A stretch of DNA of 46,208 nucleotides from Podochytrium sp. JEL0797 (lineage: Eukaryota; Chytridiomycota; Chytridiomycetes; Chytridiales; Chytriomycetaceae). The notes beneath the pieces are model-generated. The model did no database searches and had not been told where the DNA came from. It worked only from the letters and a program-made list of their open reading frames with translations. Positions 10,786-20,303 of this stretch are shown here, piece by piece (position 1 is the first letter of the stretch; each line of letters opens with the position of its first letter). A program made the translations under genes and the position numbers. The stretch covers positions 1 through 46,208 of the forward strand of contig JADGJG010000088.1 of NCBI GenBank assembly GCA_027596195.1, read 5' to 3'.

Positions 10786-10793
10786 GCACGTGC
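10786..10793. promoter_or_regulatory. GCACGTGC palindrome, array gene 9 promoter
   Basis: Perfect palindrome 173 bp upstream of the ATG at 10966, followed by GC and an A run. This is the fourth copy in the window; I found none outside the promoters of the PH array. Confidence 0.5.
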
Positions 10794-10965
10794 GCAAAAA
10801 TTCGTTATCGACGCTCGAACTCGTCGTCCTTTCATCCGCGCAGAATATCCCTATGGTCATCCGATGTTGTCCAAGCTGCAATTGTCTGAAGTCGATCAGA
10901 TCTCCGGGAGATCTCTTCCACCAAAATTTTGAAAAAAACGAACCCTCGCCCCCCCGCAAGCAACG

Positions 10966-12267
10966 ATGACCACGCCTGTGCCCAGCGATCGTTCGACGAC
11001 ACACAACCGCCTCCTATCCGAATTAGATGTCTTGATGCAATCCATCGAGACGGACTTTCCAGCCGAACCTTCTGCTTCTGAGTTTGTGGATAGCGATTCG
11101 ATCCTCGGGTTTTACGGAATCAACGACACCGCCTCGTTGGCAAGCAGCAGTGAGTCGGCTGTGAGCATGCGATCTGCCCGAACGGCAAGATCAAGTTCGC
11201 ACAAAGCCGTTCTGGCTCTGCCAAGTCCAACCGCTGTTTCTATTTCTCTTGCTTCTCCCACTTCCACGGGATTCATTACTTTGGGAAAGTTGCAGCAGTG
11301 CCAATTCATGTGAGTTGACGGAGAGTTTTAATCGGCGCGGCATCTGAATCCCAATTTTTCCAGCATGTCCGCAGTCTTGCAGAAGCACAGCGCCGCCACC
11401 GGCACATGGACTGACGGATTTTTTGCGCTTGGAGAAGATGCGAATCTCTATGAATACCCGAGCGAAACAGCTCTCGACGTGCCTGCCTCTGCGATACTGC
11501 CGATCACAAGCATGTTTCCTTTCACGGATCCAACCGACGGGAGCCAATATCTCAGACTCAACAACGAGTTCAAACAACTCTCATGGAGTCTCAAGTTTGA
11601 AAAGGAGGAAACCTTCGCGTTCTGGTTGAGAAGCCTGAACAAGATGCTTGCGAACCCTTCCGTCATTCAAACCAACGCGAACTGGGGTTCCCCACAACTG
11701 CAATTCAGTCAGCACCAAGTTTCACCACCTTCTTCGCCCTCCATCCATTCGGGCAACTTCCCGGTTCTCCGACAAGCTGGCTCCCTGAACGAGGCTCCAT
11801 TCTTTTTCCAACCCCGCGCACCTTCTAGCCGCTCCAACTCTATTTCGCAGCAATACGTGCCTCGTTCACCATCAAGCTTTACTATTGAGACGGTTTCCTC
11901 GAACCCTCGATCCCCGAGATTCACCAACAACACTCCTCACCTACCGCCCCCCGGTCCACCGTACGAAGCACCTCCAGCCATGTCGCGTACGTTTTCAGCA
12001 CGCAGCAACAGCATCAGTCGCTCGCGCCCACCCACGGGTCCCACAGTGGAACAGCGCCAAGCGGCGCAAAACGTGTTCTTTCAGGCGCCACCGCAGCAGC
12101 ACAATTTGAGACAGGACGCGGTGGAAATGATGAGACAAAAGTCGAGGCAGTTGGAGTTTGCCGATATGGACCGGCAATTCAGGTCGAATTTGGTGAAGGA
12201 GAAGAATGCTGCGATGGAGGATACGGAAGTGAAGGCTGCCAAAATGAAGGCTGCGATGGGCCTGTGA
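10966..12267 (+). CDS. PH-domain array protein 9
   Basis: Exons 10966-11309 and 11364-12267 encode 415 aa, the longest array member. Exon 1 has the helix motif (LLSELDVLMQSIE) and ends ITLGKLQQCQ before the phase-2 intron. The PH-like domain opens MSAVLQKHS and closes FWLRSLNKML. The linker is expanded to about 150 residues rich in Pro, Ser and Asn with many SP and RS pairs, consistent with a disordered, phosphorylatable region. The tail (FADMDRQF, then VKAAKMKAAMGL) groups it with members 1 and 2, although it lies eight genes away. AATAAA lies at 12280-12285. Confidence 0.83.
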
Positions 12268-12279
12268 TTTTAAGACATA

Positions 12280-12285
12280 AATAAA
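12280..12285 (+). terminator. Polyadenylation signal of array gene 9
   Basis: AATAAA 13 nt after the stop codon. The next gene's first possible ATG is at 12302, so 3' processing of gene 9 and initiation of gene 10 must be almost superimposed, or gene 10 starts at the Met at 12413. Confidence 0.5.
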
Positions 12286-12301
12286 GAGAACTTGGCTGAA
12301 A

Positions 12302-13523
12302 ATGATAGTACTCCCAGGGGTGGCACCTGTCAGAAGACTGTCCGAAATGGAGATCTGGATCTCCCCCATCTTCGCTGAAAAAACTTCCGAGGCCACGCAG
12401 CCCAAGCCCGACATGCAACGCTCGCCTTCACTCAAACGAAGCGGCAGCAAAAGGGGCAAAGCTATACGGCAGACTACGTACAGAGTGCTGGATGGTCTCT
12501 TGAAATCCTTTGAGGAATTCGGTATGGAACCGAATTGTGCTTGAATTGGCACAGACACAATCTCATTCTCTTTCTGCGGATTCGTTTAGATCTCACTCTT
12601 CCCTCGAAATATCCCGACTTTCCTCCCGTTGATTCTCCAGATGTGCCATCCACAGCATCTGCCGGTGTCGATGGCGTCGCCCGTGTATTAGGCGAAAACC
12701 CAGCGTGAGTACCGTTCGGATTCAGAAAGTCACTTCAATCCTCTGATCAGTTCATTTAATTAGAATCAGTGGTGCCTTGTCTAAGCTCTTCCAAGACGAA
12801 GGCGATTCACGCAGCTGGAAAGACGTTTTTGTTGTTCTGGCCCAAGACGCAACCCTATTCGTCTTCAAGTCCAACGAGCCCCACAATACTCCGATTACAA
12901 CCATGTCCATCAAAAGTTGCAATGGAATCTACGATCAGTTCTTTGGCTCGTGGATGCTTCAAGTGGCGGGGGACTTGATGGGGCCCGATGGCGTTCCAGT
13001 CTACAAAGAGTGGACTTTCAAGTGCATTGATCAACCCGACATGAAGATGTGGGTCGATGCATTCAATCGCATTGCACGGGTTGGTGCCAACAGGGAAGCC
13101 GCGACACGAGCGGGGGTTCCGTTGGCTGTGACGACGCGAAGTACAGAACGCCCTTTCCTTCAACCGCGCAACCTTTCCGAACAGAGTTTGCAAACTCCGA
13201 CCATGGAACGCGGTGGGCCTCGGTCTCCTGTCGATTCGCCAATCTCCTCACGAAGCCCGCCGGTTTCGCCGCGTCCAAGAACCAACGCTATTAAAATTCC
13301 TTCAGCAAATGGGAGGATGCAGGGCATGTATGAAGATGGCGATCAATATTCCCCGACGTTGAGTTTTCGTCAGGCAGCGCCGCAGACGAGGAGTCCCACG
13401 AATGGATTTGCGGCACCGTTTGCGGCGAACCCCAACCAAAAAGGCGGACTCGCGCGACAGTTGAAATCAGGAGAGGCTCCTGTGGCAGCGTATGTTAAGA
13501 AGAAGGTCGGGTTCAATTTGTAG
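12302..13523 (+). CDS. PH-domain array protein 10 (extra intron)
   Basis: Exons 12302-12521, 12590-12704 and 12764-13523 encode 364 aa. Unlike its neighbours it has an additional phase-1 intron inside the N-terminal region, just after the helix motif (YRVLDGLLKSFEEF). The second intron is the conserved phase-2 one and gives Ala-Ile-Ser-Gly. The PH-like domain is complete (WKDVFVVLAQDATLFVF to MWVDAFNRIA). The C-terminal 140 residues are Ser/Pro-rich with many SP motifs and end GFNL; there is no coiled-coil tail. The start is uncertain: 12302 leaves almost no 5' UTR after gene 9, and Met at 12347 or 12413 would serve. It is the last member of the array. Confidence 0.78.
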
Positions 13524-13598
13524 AATAAATTAGAATAGATTCAAATAAAAAAAGAATGAATATGAGGTAAATATCACAATCCCGCAGAACATGCACCC

Positions 13599-14795
13599 TC
13601 ATGGGCAGTAACCACTGTAAAATAAACACCCTTGCGCAACGCTGCAGTGATTGGGATCTCCATTGCATTCCATGCAGTAATGCTGATCCGTGATGCAGTT
13701 GCCGCCACCCCCCGTGGCCGTCGCAAACTGATTCGCAATGTTTTGCTGCTCCGACAGGGAAACATTGGACCGCAGATAACTCTGGTCGATCGTTTCGTCT
13801 TTGAAATCGATCTTGATGCGATTCGAGCTGAGCTTCAAGAAGGCCTGTTCCACCGAATATGAGGTGCCTTGGATTTTGATCGACTTGCCAGATGACACGA
13901 ACCCAGCCCACGCGCGACACCACTTTCCAAAGGAAATGCAGTTGGGCCGGAGGTTCAAAGGCGTCGATCCGAAATTGCCGAGGCTGAAAGCCGAAGGGTT
14001 GTCATCGCACTCGTGAAAGAGGTCATCGCTGTCGCCAATCAACTGCATGAACCAGATAACGTTGTATCGATACGGGTCCGTGGTCGAATCGATGACTTTG
14101 TTCCAGACCCATGTCGCGTCGCCGGACCAATCGAGCATGCTGGTTTGGGTATCATCGCATCGTGGGTTGATGCTGTTATCGTAGCAGTTGTACTGGGAGA
14201 AGGGCGTGTATCCGTTGTTGGCCGTGTTTTGAGAGTACACGCTCTTTCCCGCAAACGATTTCACAGTGTCGAGGTAGAAGGAGCATTGCCCTGGAAATTG
14301 CGAGTTGGAGAATGCGAAACGATCTTTGGGGTTGGGAGGGCCCTTAATAACAGAAGTTGCCAGCGGCCCAGAAGCTGTTGCGGAGGTTGGACGTGGAGTG
14401 GTAGGAGAGGTGGAGCTGGGTATGTTTGGCGATGATCCAGCGGAAAAACTTCCATCCGGGGCGCACATGAGCTGATTGGCAGGCAATTGGAGATTCGTTC
14501 CGCACGAGACGGTTGGATTCATGCTTTGGAACACCTCAACAGCCTGTTTTCATCAGCAAGTGATCAGCATTTAGCAATAACAAGGCAGGAAAAGCGGTCA
14601 TTGTACCATGTTGTATTCGGCAGCGATTGATCCGCAGGTATCACCTCCCTTCGTGACGTATGTGAAGGTGCATCCAAGGACCTGCTGGATGTTGCCGTTC
14701 GAAAACCGATTGTTCCAGTGCCCTCTGGCCCCTTCGTACAGAATCGCATCAGACGATGCAAGGAGGAGTGCACTCGCGAGAAGGCGGCGCATCAT
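13599..14795 (-). CDS. Secreted LysM protein with novel Cys-rich domain (copy A)
   Basis: Exons on the minus strand are 14795-14607 and 14543-13599, encoding 377 aa. Residues 1-17 are a signal peptide. Residues about 42-91 are one LysM module (GGDTCGSIAAEYN, then NPTVSCGTNLQLPANQLMC), interrupted by a phase-0 intron after Met63. A Ser/Thr/Pro linker leads to a 239-residue domain (about 139-377) that I do not recognise. It begins FAFSNSQFPGQCSFYLDTV, contains WSGDATWVWNK and DDLFHECDD, and ends in a Cys cluster (NCITDQHYCMECNG, CSVAQGC, final CP). LysM binds chitin or peptidoglycan GlcNAc chains, so the protein is probably targeted to cell-wall glycans. The activity of the C-terminal domain is unknown. 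Confidence 0.85.
14098..14285. repeat. Gene-conversion-like identical tract, copy A
   Basis: These 188 bp are identical to 15425-15612 in the adjacent paralogue, synonymous positions included. The next 57 bp on the low-coordinate side show roughly one mismatch per six bases. Such an abrupt edge fits recent gene conversion between the tandem copies. Confidence 0.7.
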
Positions 14796-14925
14796 GCGAA
14801 ACGGAGATGTGACACAATTTTCAAATGAAAAAATTTGAAATTGGATGAAAATGGAATTTTCAGATTTTAATCAATGAGGCTTTACTAACGAAATGAGAGA
14901 AACGAACTTGGGACAAACGAGCAAT

Positions 14926-16789
14926 TTACGGGCAATACCCGCTGTAAAACAGACAGCCCTGAGCAACACTACAGTGGTTAGAATCGCCATTGCATTCCAT
15001 GCAGTAATGCTGATCCGTGATGCAGTTGCCACCCCCTCCCGTGGCCGTCGCAAACTGATTCGCAATGTTTTGCTGCTCCGAAAGCGAAACGGAAGACCTC
15101 AAATAACTCTGGTCCACAGTTTCGTCCTTGAAATCAATCTTGATGCGGTTCGAGCTGAGCTTCAAGAAGGCCTGTTCCACCGAATATGAGGTGCCTTGGA
15201 TGTTGATAGAAGAACCAGATGAAACGAATCCGGCCCACGCGCGACACCACTTTCCAAAGGAGATGCAGTTGGGCCGGAGGTTCAAAGGAGTCGATCCGAA
15301 GTTGCCGAGGCTAAAAGCCGAAGGGTTGTCATCGCACTCGTGAAAGAGGTCATCGCTGTCGCCAATCAGCTGCATGAACCAGATAACGTTGTATCGATAA
15401 GGATCGGTGCTGGAATCAATGCCCTTGTTCCAGACCCATGTCGCGTCGCCGGACCAATCGAGCATGCTGGTTTGGGTATCATCGCATCGTGGGTTGATGC
15501 TGTTATCGTAGCAGTTGTACTGGGAGAAGGGCGTGTATCCGTTGTTGGCCGTGTTTTGAGAGTACACGCTCTTTCCCGCAAACGATTTCACAGTGTCGAG
15601 GTAGAAGGAGCACTGGCCCGGGAATTGCGAGTTGGAGAACGCGAAAGGATCGTTGGGGTTGGGTGGGCCTGCGTTGGAAGGAGGACTCGCTGGAGGTGGT
15701 TTTGGGCTTGCTGGCGCAGCTTGGGTGGCTGGTGGGGCTTGAATGGCTTGCGTGATTGGAAGAGCTTGTGCGGTTGCGGTGGCTGGCGGAGCTTGAACAT
15801 CTTGTGTTGTTTGTGGGGCCACCGTTTGCGCGGCAGTTGCAGTGGTTGTAGCAACTTGAGACGTGGAATCCTGAGTGGACACTGCTGAAGGCGTTGTGAT
15901 GTCAGCGGTTGTGGAAAGCGCCACAGTTGCAGTTGTGAACGTGGAGGTTGAGGTCGAGGTCGCAGGAGCAGAAAGCAATGTTGATGTAGTTGTAAAGACT
16001 TTTAACCGTTAATTTCAAGCAAATTTAATCAGTTCGGCCATACCTGAGGATCGTGCCGTGGATTTTGGCGTACTCGCAACACAAATCTGGTTGCCCACTC
16101 CAAGATTCCAGCAGTTCATCCCGGTATTCATCGCCCCCAATTGAGACACAGAAACTTTGTAGGCTGAAGAAACTTCCACGCACGTTTGGTTCACCGAAAC
16201 CAACGCGGTGGCTGAACAAGCTGATGAGGGAACAATCTGTCGAACAACATTCTTTCCGGGCCCACCCATGGATGCATTCTCCAAACACAGCGACTGCCCG
16301 ACATAGGCTGATGTGTCTGCACAATCCAAGGTTGGGTTCATGAGCAATCGGTCCGTGGGTGACAAGCCAAATAGTTGGGCAACACGGTCGCACGTGTCCC
16401 CGTTTTGAAGCGTGTAGCTGAATAAACATGGAGGAGTGGACGATTCTGAGGAATCACCAGGAACGCAGACCAGCTGGTTGGCGGGCAATGGGAGATCGTT
16501 CCCGCAAGACACGGTTGGGTTCATTGACTGGAAGACGCTGAGGCTCTGCGTGTGCAAGTCACTACGGAAATAATGAACTTGGAATGAAGAAATGCTTTAC
16601 CATTGAGTTGCGCGCCGCGATCGAGCCGCAGGTATCAGAAGTTTCGGTCTCGTATGTGAATGTGCATTCCACGATCTCCTTGATGTTTTGATTCGAGAAG
16701 TGAGGACTCCAGTGGCCGTTGGCGCCTTCGTAGAGAATAGCATGCGCGCTGGAGACCAATAGCGCCCGAACGAGGAGAGATGAGGCCAT
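14926..16789 (-). CDS. Secreted triple-LysM protein with novel Cys-rich domain (copy B)
   Basis: Minus-strand exons 16789-16601, 16545-16044 and 15998-14926 encode 587 aa. A signal peptide covers about residues 1-17. Three LysM modules lie at about 42-91, 103-151 and 173-219, each with the DTC or QTC motif and a final IC/LC/VC. Residues 231-348 are a Thr/Ala/Pro/Gln-rich stalk, likely O-glycosylated. Residues 349-587 are the same unrecognised 239-residue domain as in the neighbouring genes. The first intron matches copy A in position and phase, and exon 1 is the same length (189 nt). The second intron (phase 1) sits at the LysM/stalk junction. An extracellular, glycan-binding role is inferred. 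Confidence 0.85.
15425..15612. repeat. Gene-conversion-like identical tract, copy B
   Basis: Partner of 14098-14285 with 188 identical bases inside the novel Cys-rich domain. Mismatches resume at 15613 and on the other side at 15424. Confidence 0.7.
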
Positions 16790-16928
16790 GCCAAAATGAA
16801 AAAGATGAGGGGGGCAATCTCCCAGCAATCTCCTAATCTCCACACCCACTTTTGGCCCCTTAATTTTTAATTTTATCAGACACACAAATCGAAGCTTCAT
16901 TTTAATGCATACAAGGGAGAGAAGAGCA

Positions 16929-17747
16929 TCATGGACAAAAATCATTATATAGCAAGCATCCCTGCGCAACGCTGCAATGGTTTGAGTCCCCATTGCACTC
17001 CAGGCAGTAATGTTGATCCGTGATGCAATTCCCACCTCCCCCCGTCAACGTTGCAAACTGATCCGCGATATCCATCTGATGTGCGAGAGTCAGCTTTTGA
17101 CGCAACCAACTCATGCTAATGTCTTCGTTCATGAAATCAATCTTGATGCGATTCGAGCTGAGTTTCAGGAATGCGTCTTCCACAGAGTATTCTTGTCCAT
17201 GAATCGCGATTGTGGTTCCCGTGGTGACATGCCCAGCCCACGCCCGACACCACTTTCCAAACGTAATGCAGTCTGGCTGAAGGTTTAACGGGGTCGTGTC
17301 GAATTCAGCAATGTCGAACGCAGAAGGATCGTCATCGCATTCGTGGAACAGATCGTCACTGTTTCCAATTAGCTGCATGAACCAGATGACGTTGTATCGG
17401 TATGGGTCCGTGGTGGAATCCATGGCCTTGTTCCAGACCCATGTCGCGTCACCGGACCAGTCGAGCGTGCTGGTTTGCGTATCATCACAGCGTGCGTCGA
17501 TGGTCTGGTCGTAGCAGTCGTATTGGGAAAACGGGGTGTATCCGTCGTTGGCTGAGTTTCCGGAGTATACGCTTTCTCCAGCAAATGAAGCGACCGTGTC
17601 CAGGTAGAACTGGCAGGTCCCAGGGAATTGCGAATTGGAAATGTCAAACGGGTCACTTGATTGCCTTGCTGCGATTCGAGATGTGTTGATTCTTGCACCC
17701 ATGGCGGCAGTGGCCACGGCTATTATCGTGAAGAGCGACGCACACAT
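16929..17747 (-). CDS. Secreted novel Cys-rich domain protein without LysM (copy C)
   Basis: Single exon for 272 aa. Residues 1-17 form a signal peptide (hydrophobic FTIIAVATAAMGA). Residues 34-272 are the same 239-residue domain as in the two neighbouring LysM genes, with all cysteine-containing motifs conserved (TCQFYLDTV, DDLFHECDDD, NCITDQHYCLECNG, final CP). No LysM module and no intron are present. It shows that the domain can exist alone and is therefore probably the functional (perhaps enzymatic) part. The invariant His/Asp/Glu-rich patches could be catalytic or metal-binding, but this is speculation. It is more diverged than the other two copies. Confidence 0.85.
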   Translation of the reverse strand: MCASLFTIIAVATAAMGARINTSRIAARQSSDPFDISNSQFPGTCQFYLDTVASFAGESVYSGNSANDGYTPFSQYDCYDQTIDARCDDTQTSTLDWSGDATWVWNKAMDSTTDPYRYNVIWFMQLIGNSDDLFHECDDDPSAFDIAEFDTTPLNLQPDCITFGKWCRAWAGHVTTGTTIAIHGQEYSVEDAFLKLSSNRIKIDFMNEDISMSWLRQKLTLAHQMDIADQFATLTGGGGNCITDQHYCLECNGDSNHCSVAQGCLLYNDFCP

Positions 17748-17847
17748 TTGATAGTCCAGAATGAAAACCGTGGATTCGCATTCTCGGTGCGGGTTCTTGT
17801 ATCCATTTCCCCTTCATGAATGAAAGAACGCCTGTATATTCTGCTTC

Positions 17848-17940
17848 ATGGATGAATGTGTATTCAGGATCCATTCCTTTTGCCACTATTATTTATGAAT
17901 GAATATGTATTCAGGATCCATTTTTTTGCCACTTTATTAA
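17848..17940. repeat. Two-copy tandem repeat of about 45 bp
   Basis: Units at about 17848-17895 and 17896-17940 share GTATTCAGGATCCATT followed by a T run and GCCACT. A third truncated start (TGGATGAATT) follows. The repeat lies between the LtrA-like gene and secreted copy C and may be part of the promoter of copy C. Confidence 0.65.
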
Positions 17941-17997
17941 TGGATGAATTTTATTTTTTTCAATTTCCAAAATGAAAAGGAACGATTTCAATTTTGC

Positions 17998-19414
17998 TTA
18001 TTCACTTTCCACAACAGATGTATTCGTCTCCTTCATATCGCACTCAAATATTCCCGTCTGAAACATCGTGAATGACAACAAACACGCCAGCGGCAAACAA
18101 AGACACAACAATGCCCAACCCACAGTCATGGCCCCCGGCACGAAAAACGCCATCAGCAGCACAACAGCACACGTTATGGTCTTGGCGAAAAAATTGCGCA
18201 ACAGGAATCCCGACAGGTATTGCGTGAGGAAATTGAGAGTTTGCAAATATATGGAGATCCCAATCGCAGCGAGGAGAAGGGCCTCAGATTCGAGGTTCTC
18301 GAGAGAGGGACTGTCGGGTGTGAGTTCGGAGGAGATATCGCCGGAGATCTTGGCACACATTGCGAGAGAGGCGGCAACGAGAATCAGGGGCGTGTGGATG
18401 AAAAAATGCATATATCCCCAAATAAAGCTTGCTTGTGGCCTCTTGTGAAGAAGCGCACCAAAAGGGACCAAAAAGTACATCCACCAGAGTGAGAAAAGAA
18501 TGAGGAGACCCGCAAGCGCGACGCGGATCGATTCGAGATTCAGAGACTCTCCTTGCAACGCATTCCTGGTTGCACTTGAAATGGATGCGATGCCTTCCCC
18601 AAAGATTATGACAGTGAGTTCGGCGTATCGATCGGCAATGTGGTGAGGGTGGAACGGGGTTTCATGTCCATTTCCGGACTCGGCGAGAAGTGGAGCCAGG
18701 AATTCCAACGTGCCAACAACCACTCCCACTCCCAAAGTCCAATGAAGACCAGAGGGTAGAGCAAGTCGGGCAAGCCAAAGAACTTGCAGCACAAACGTGA
18801 AGCCAGCGTGTTTCAGATTGCTGTACCTTCTGGAAGGATTTTGAAGCGCCGCGCGAAGTCGGAAAAAGACGATGTAGAATACTCGGGCAATCACGTATCC
18901 AATAATGACTTCGGTGCTATTCAGATTGTCGGTGAAGAAAACTGCTATTCCGTTGGATATGACCTGTCAAGAGAGTAAGCATTGCATTTGCATTTCACGA
19001 ACGGTATTTTTGTACCAAGAGTCCCGCCATTTGCCCGAGAGTGCCGATACGAAACAGGGCATCGTCGACATAATAGCCGGAGCAGAACCAGACAAAGGGC
19101 AGCCAGGCGAGCCAGAGGGCCATAGAGGTGAACAGGAATTTGAAGACAGTGACTCCAATCGAGCTTCCGCGAATAAGCTCGGCAGCAAACTGCTCGGCCA
19201 CGACGCTGACGCCAATCACGATCGTGAGGTCAAACAGCAGCTCGATCGGCGTGGACCCGCGGTTCGCCTCGTGTGCGTTGCGGGCCGTCATGGGCGCGTG
19301 GATCGCCGGGATCAGGAAGCTTGGCGGGACAGCTTTCTCGGTGTCGGGAGATACCGGCGGGGTCAGCGGAGAGGGAGGGCCGGCGACTTCGAGCGACGAG
19401 GCGCGTTGAGCCAT
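17998..19414 (-). CDS. LtrA-family multipass membrane protein
   Basis: Minus-strand exons 19414-19016 and 18963-17998 encode 454 aa, joined by a phase-0 intron (GTACAA to GACAG). The first 60 residues are a cytosolic Pro/Ser-rich stretch. After that, TPIELLFDLTIVIGV begins a series of many hydrophobic segments. HHIADRYAELTVIIFGEGI matches the second conserved block of the bacterial 'low temperature requirement A' family (ERxxLFxIIxLGESI type). The C-terminus is cytosolic and acidic (ETNTSVVESE). LtrA proteins are polytopic membrane proteins of unknown biochemical role. The frame remains open to 19450, but only with a non-ATG start, so 19414 is chosen. Confidence 0.8.
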
Positions 19415-19750
19415 ATTGGAAGTCGATTTCAAATCGAAAAATTTCGCCAAATTCGTATTGACAAGCCCCCAATTGAAATGGCAACATTCTCGAGTTTCGC
19501 AATCGGCAAATGCTCGGGTCGGATAAATTCTTCGAACGGTAGACGTTGGTGTGCTGTGTGTTGAATTGGACGGATTTGCTCGCGGTCAAGGGAGGAATTT
19601 TCAGAGGTTGGGAGAATTCACACAAATATTACGAATTAACTTTATTCTTTTCTTATATTATTATGCAAATGAATTGCGTACAACTTTCGGACCACTGGTA
19701 TCAAATATGCGCCGAACGGGCGCCGACGCCCCCGCCCTTGCCATCATTCC
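19415..19750. other. Intergenic, upstream region of the LtrA-like gene
   Basis: Contains the presumed promoter of the LtrA-like gene and the 3' end of the small membrane protein gene. I see no coding signal beyond short shadow frames. Confidence 0.55.
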
Positions 19751-20026
19751 TCACCCGAGATCTTGCACTTGCGTCATCTCGAGAACCGTATGCCGATCCC
19801 ATTCATCAATATAATGGACCATCGCGCCAAATATGGCAATCGAGATGGAGATGGAAGCCACAACGGGGGGCCACCCACCGTTCACAATCTCAGTCATCCA
19901 CAGGAAAAGCACAAGCAGAGAAATCGTGGCAAAGATGCAGCTCCAGTCGCGCAGCAGCGTCGTGTCTTCGTGCACAATTGCTCTGACGGGTAGAAGTGGG
20001 GTGGATTCGAATATAGTTGGCGTCAT
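19751..20026 (-). CDS. Small two-pass membrane protein
   Basis: Single exon for 91 aa. Two hydrophobic segments are visible at about residues 29-45 (CIFATISLLVLFLWM) and 52-70 (GWPPVVASISISIAIFGAM), with charged ends rich in Asp and Glu. I do not recognise the family. It lies between the LtrA-like and GH26-like genes on the same strand. The hydrophobic organisation supports a real gene, but the short length leaves doubt. Confidence 0.45.
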   Translation of the reverse strand: MTPTIFESTPLLPVRAIVHEDTTLLRDWSCIFATISLLVLFLWMTEIVNGGWPPVVASISISIAIFGAMVHYIDEWDRHTVLEMTQVQDLG

Positions 20027-20303
20027 TTGGTGGTTAGTTTCGTGCGGGGGTCAAAACAACCAGGCAAAAAGAAAACGGCGCTCAAGTTCGAATATATCGG
20101 AGAATTTCAAAGAACACAGGGGGCGGCGTGCCCGCGTGACTCAGCCATGTCAAGCCACTCCGCGATTGCAACTAATTTTAATTTGGGCGCTTGGAAAATA
20201 CCCCCCGGTTTTTTCAACAAATAGAAAAACGAAACGAGTCAGCCAGATATATTTTGCAAATATAAAAATGAAAATTAAATGTAAAAAGATGAGGCCGTGA
20301 CTC

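Noticed and set aside
19415..19450. N-terminal extension of the LtrA-like protein
   Set aside because: It would need a TTG start; the ATG at 19414 is the first methionine and leaves the domain complete.
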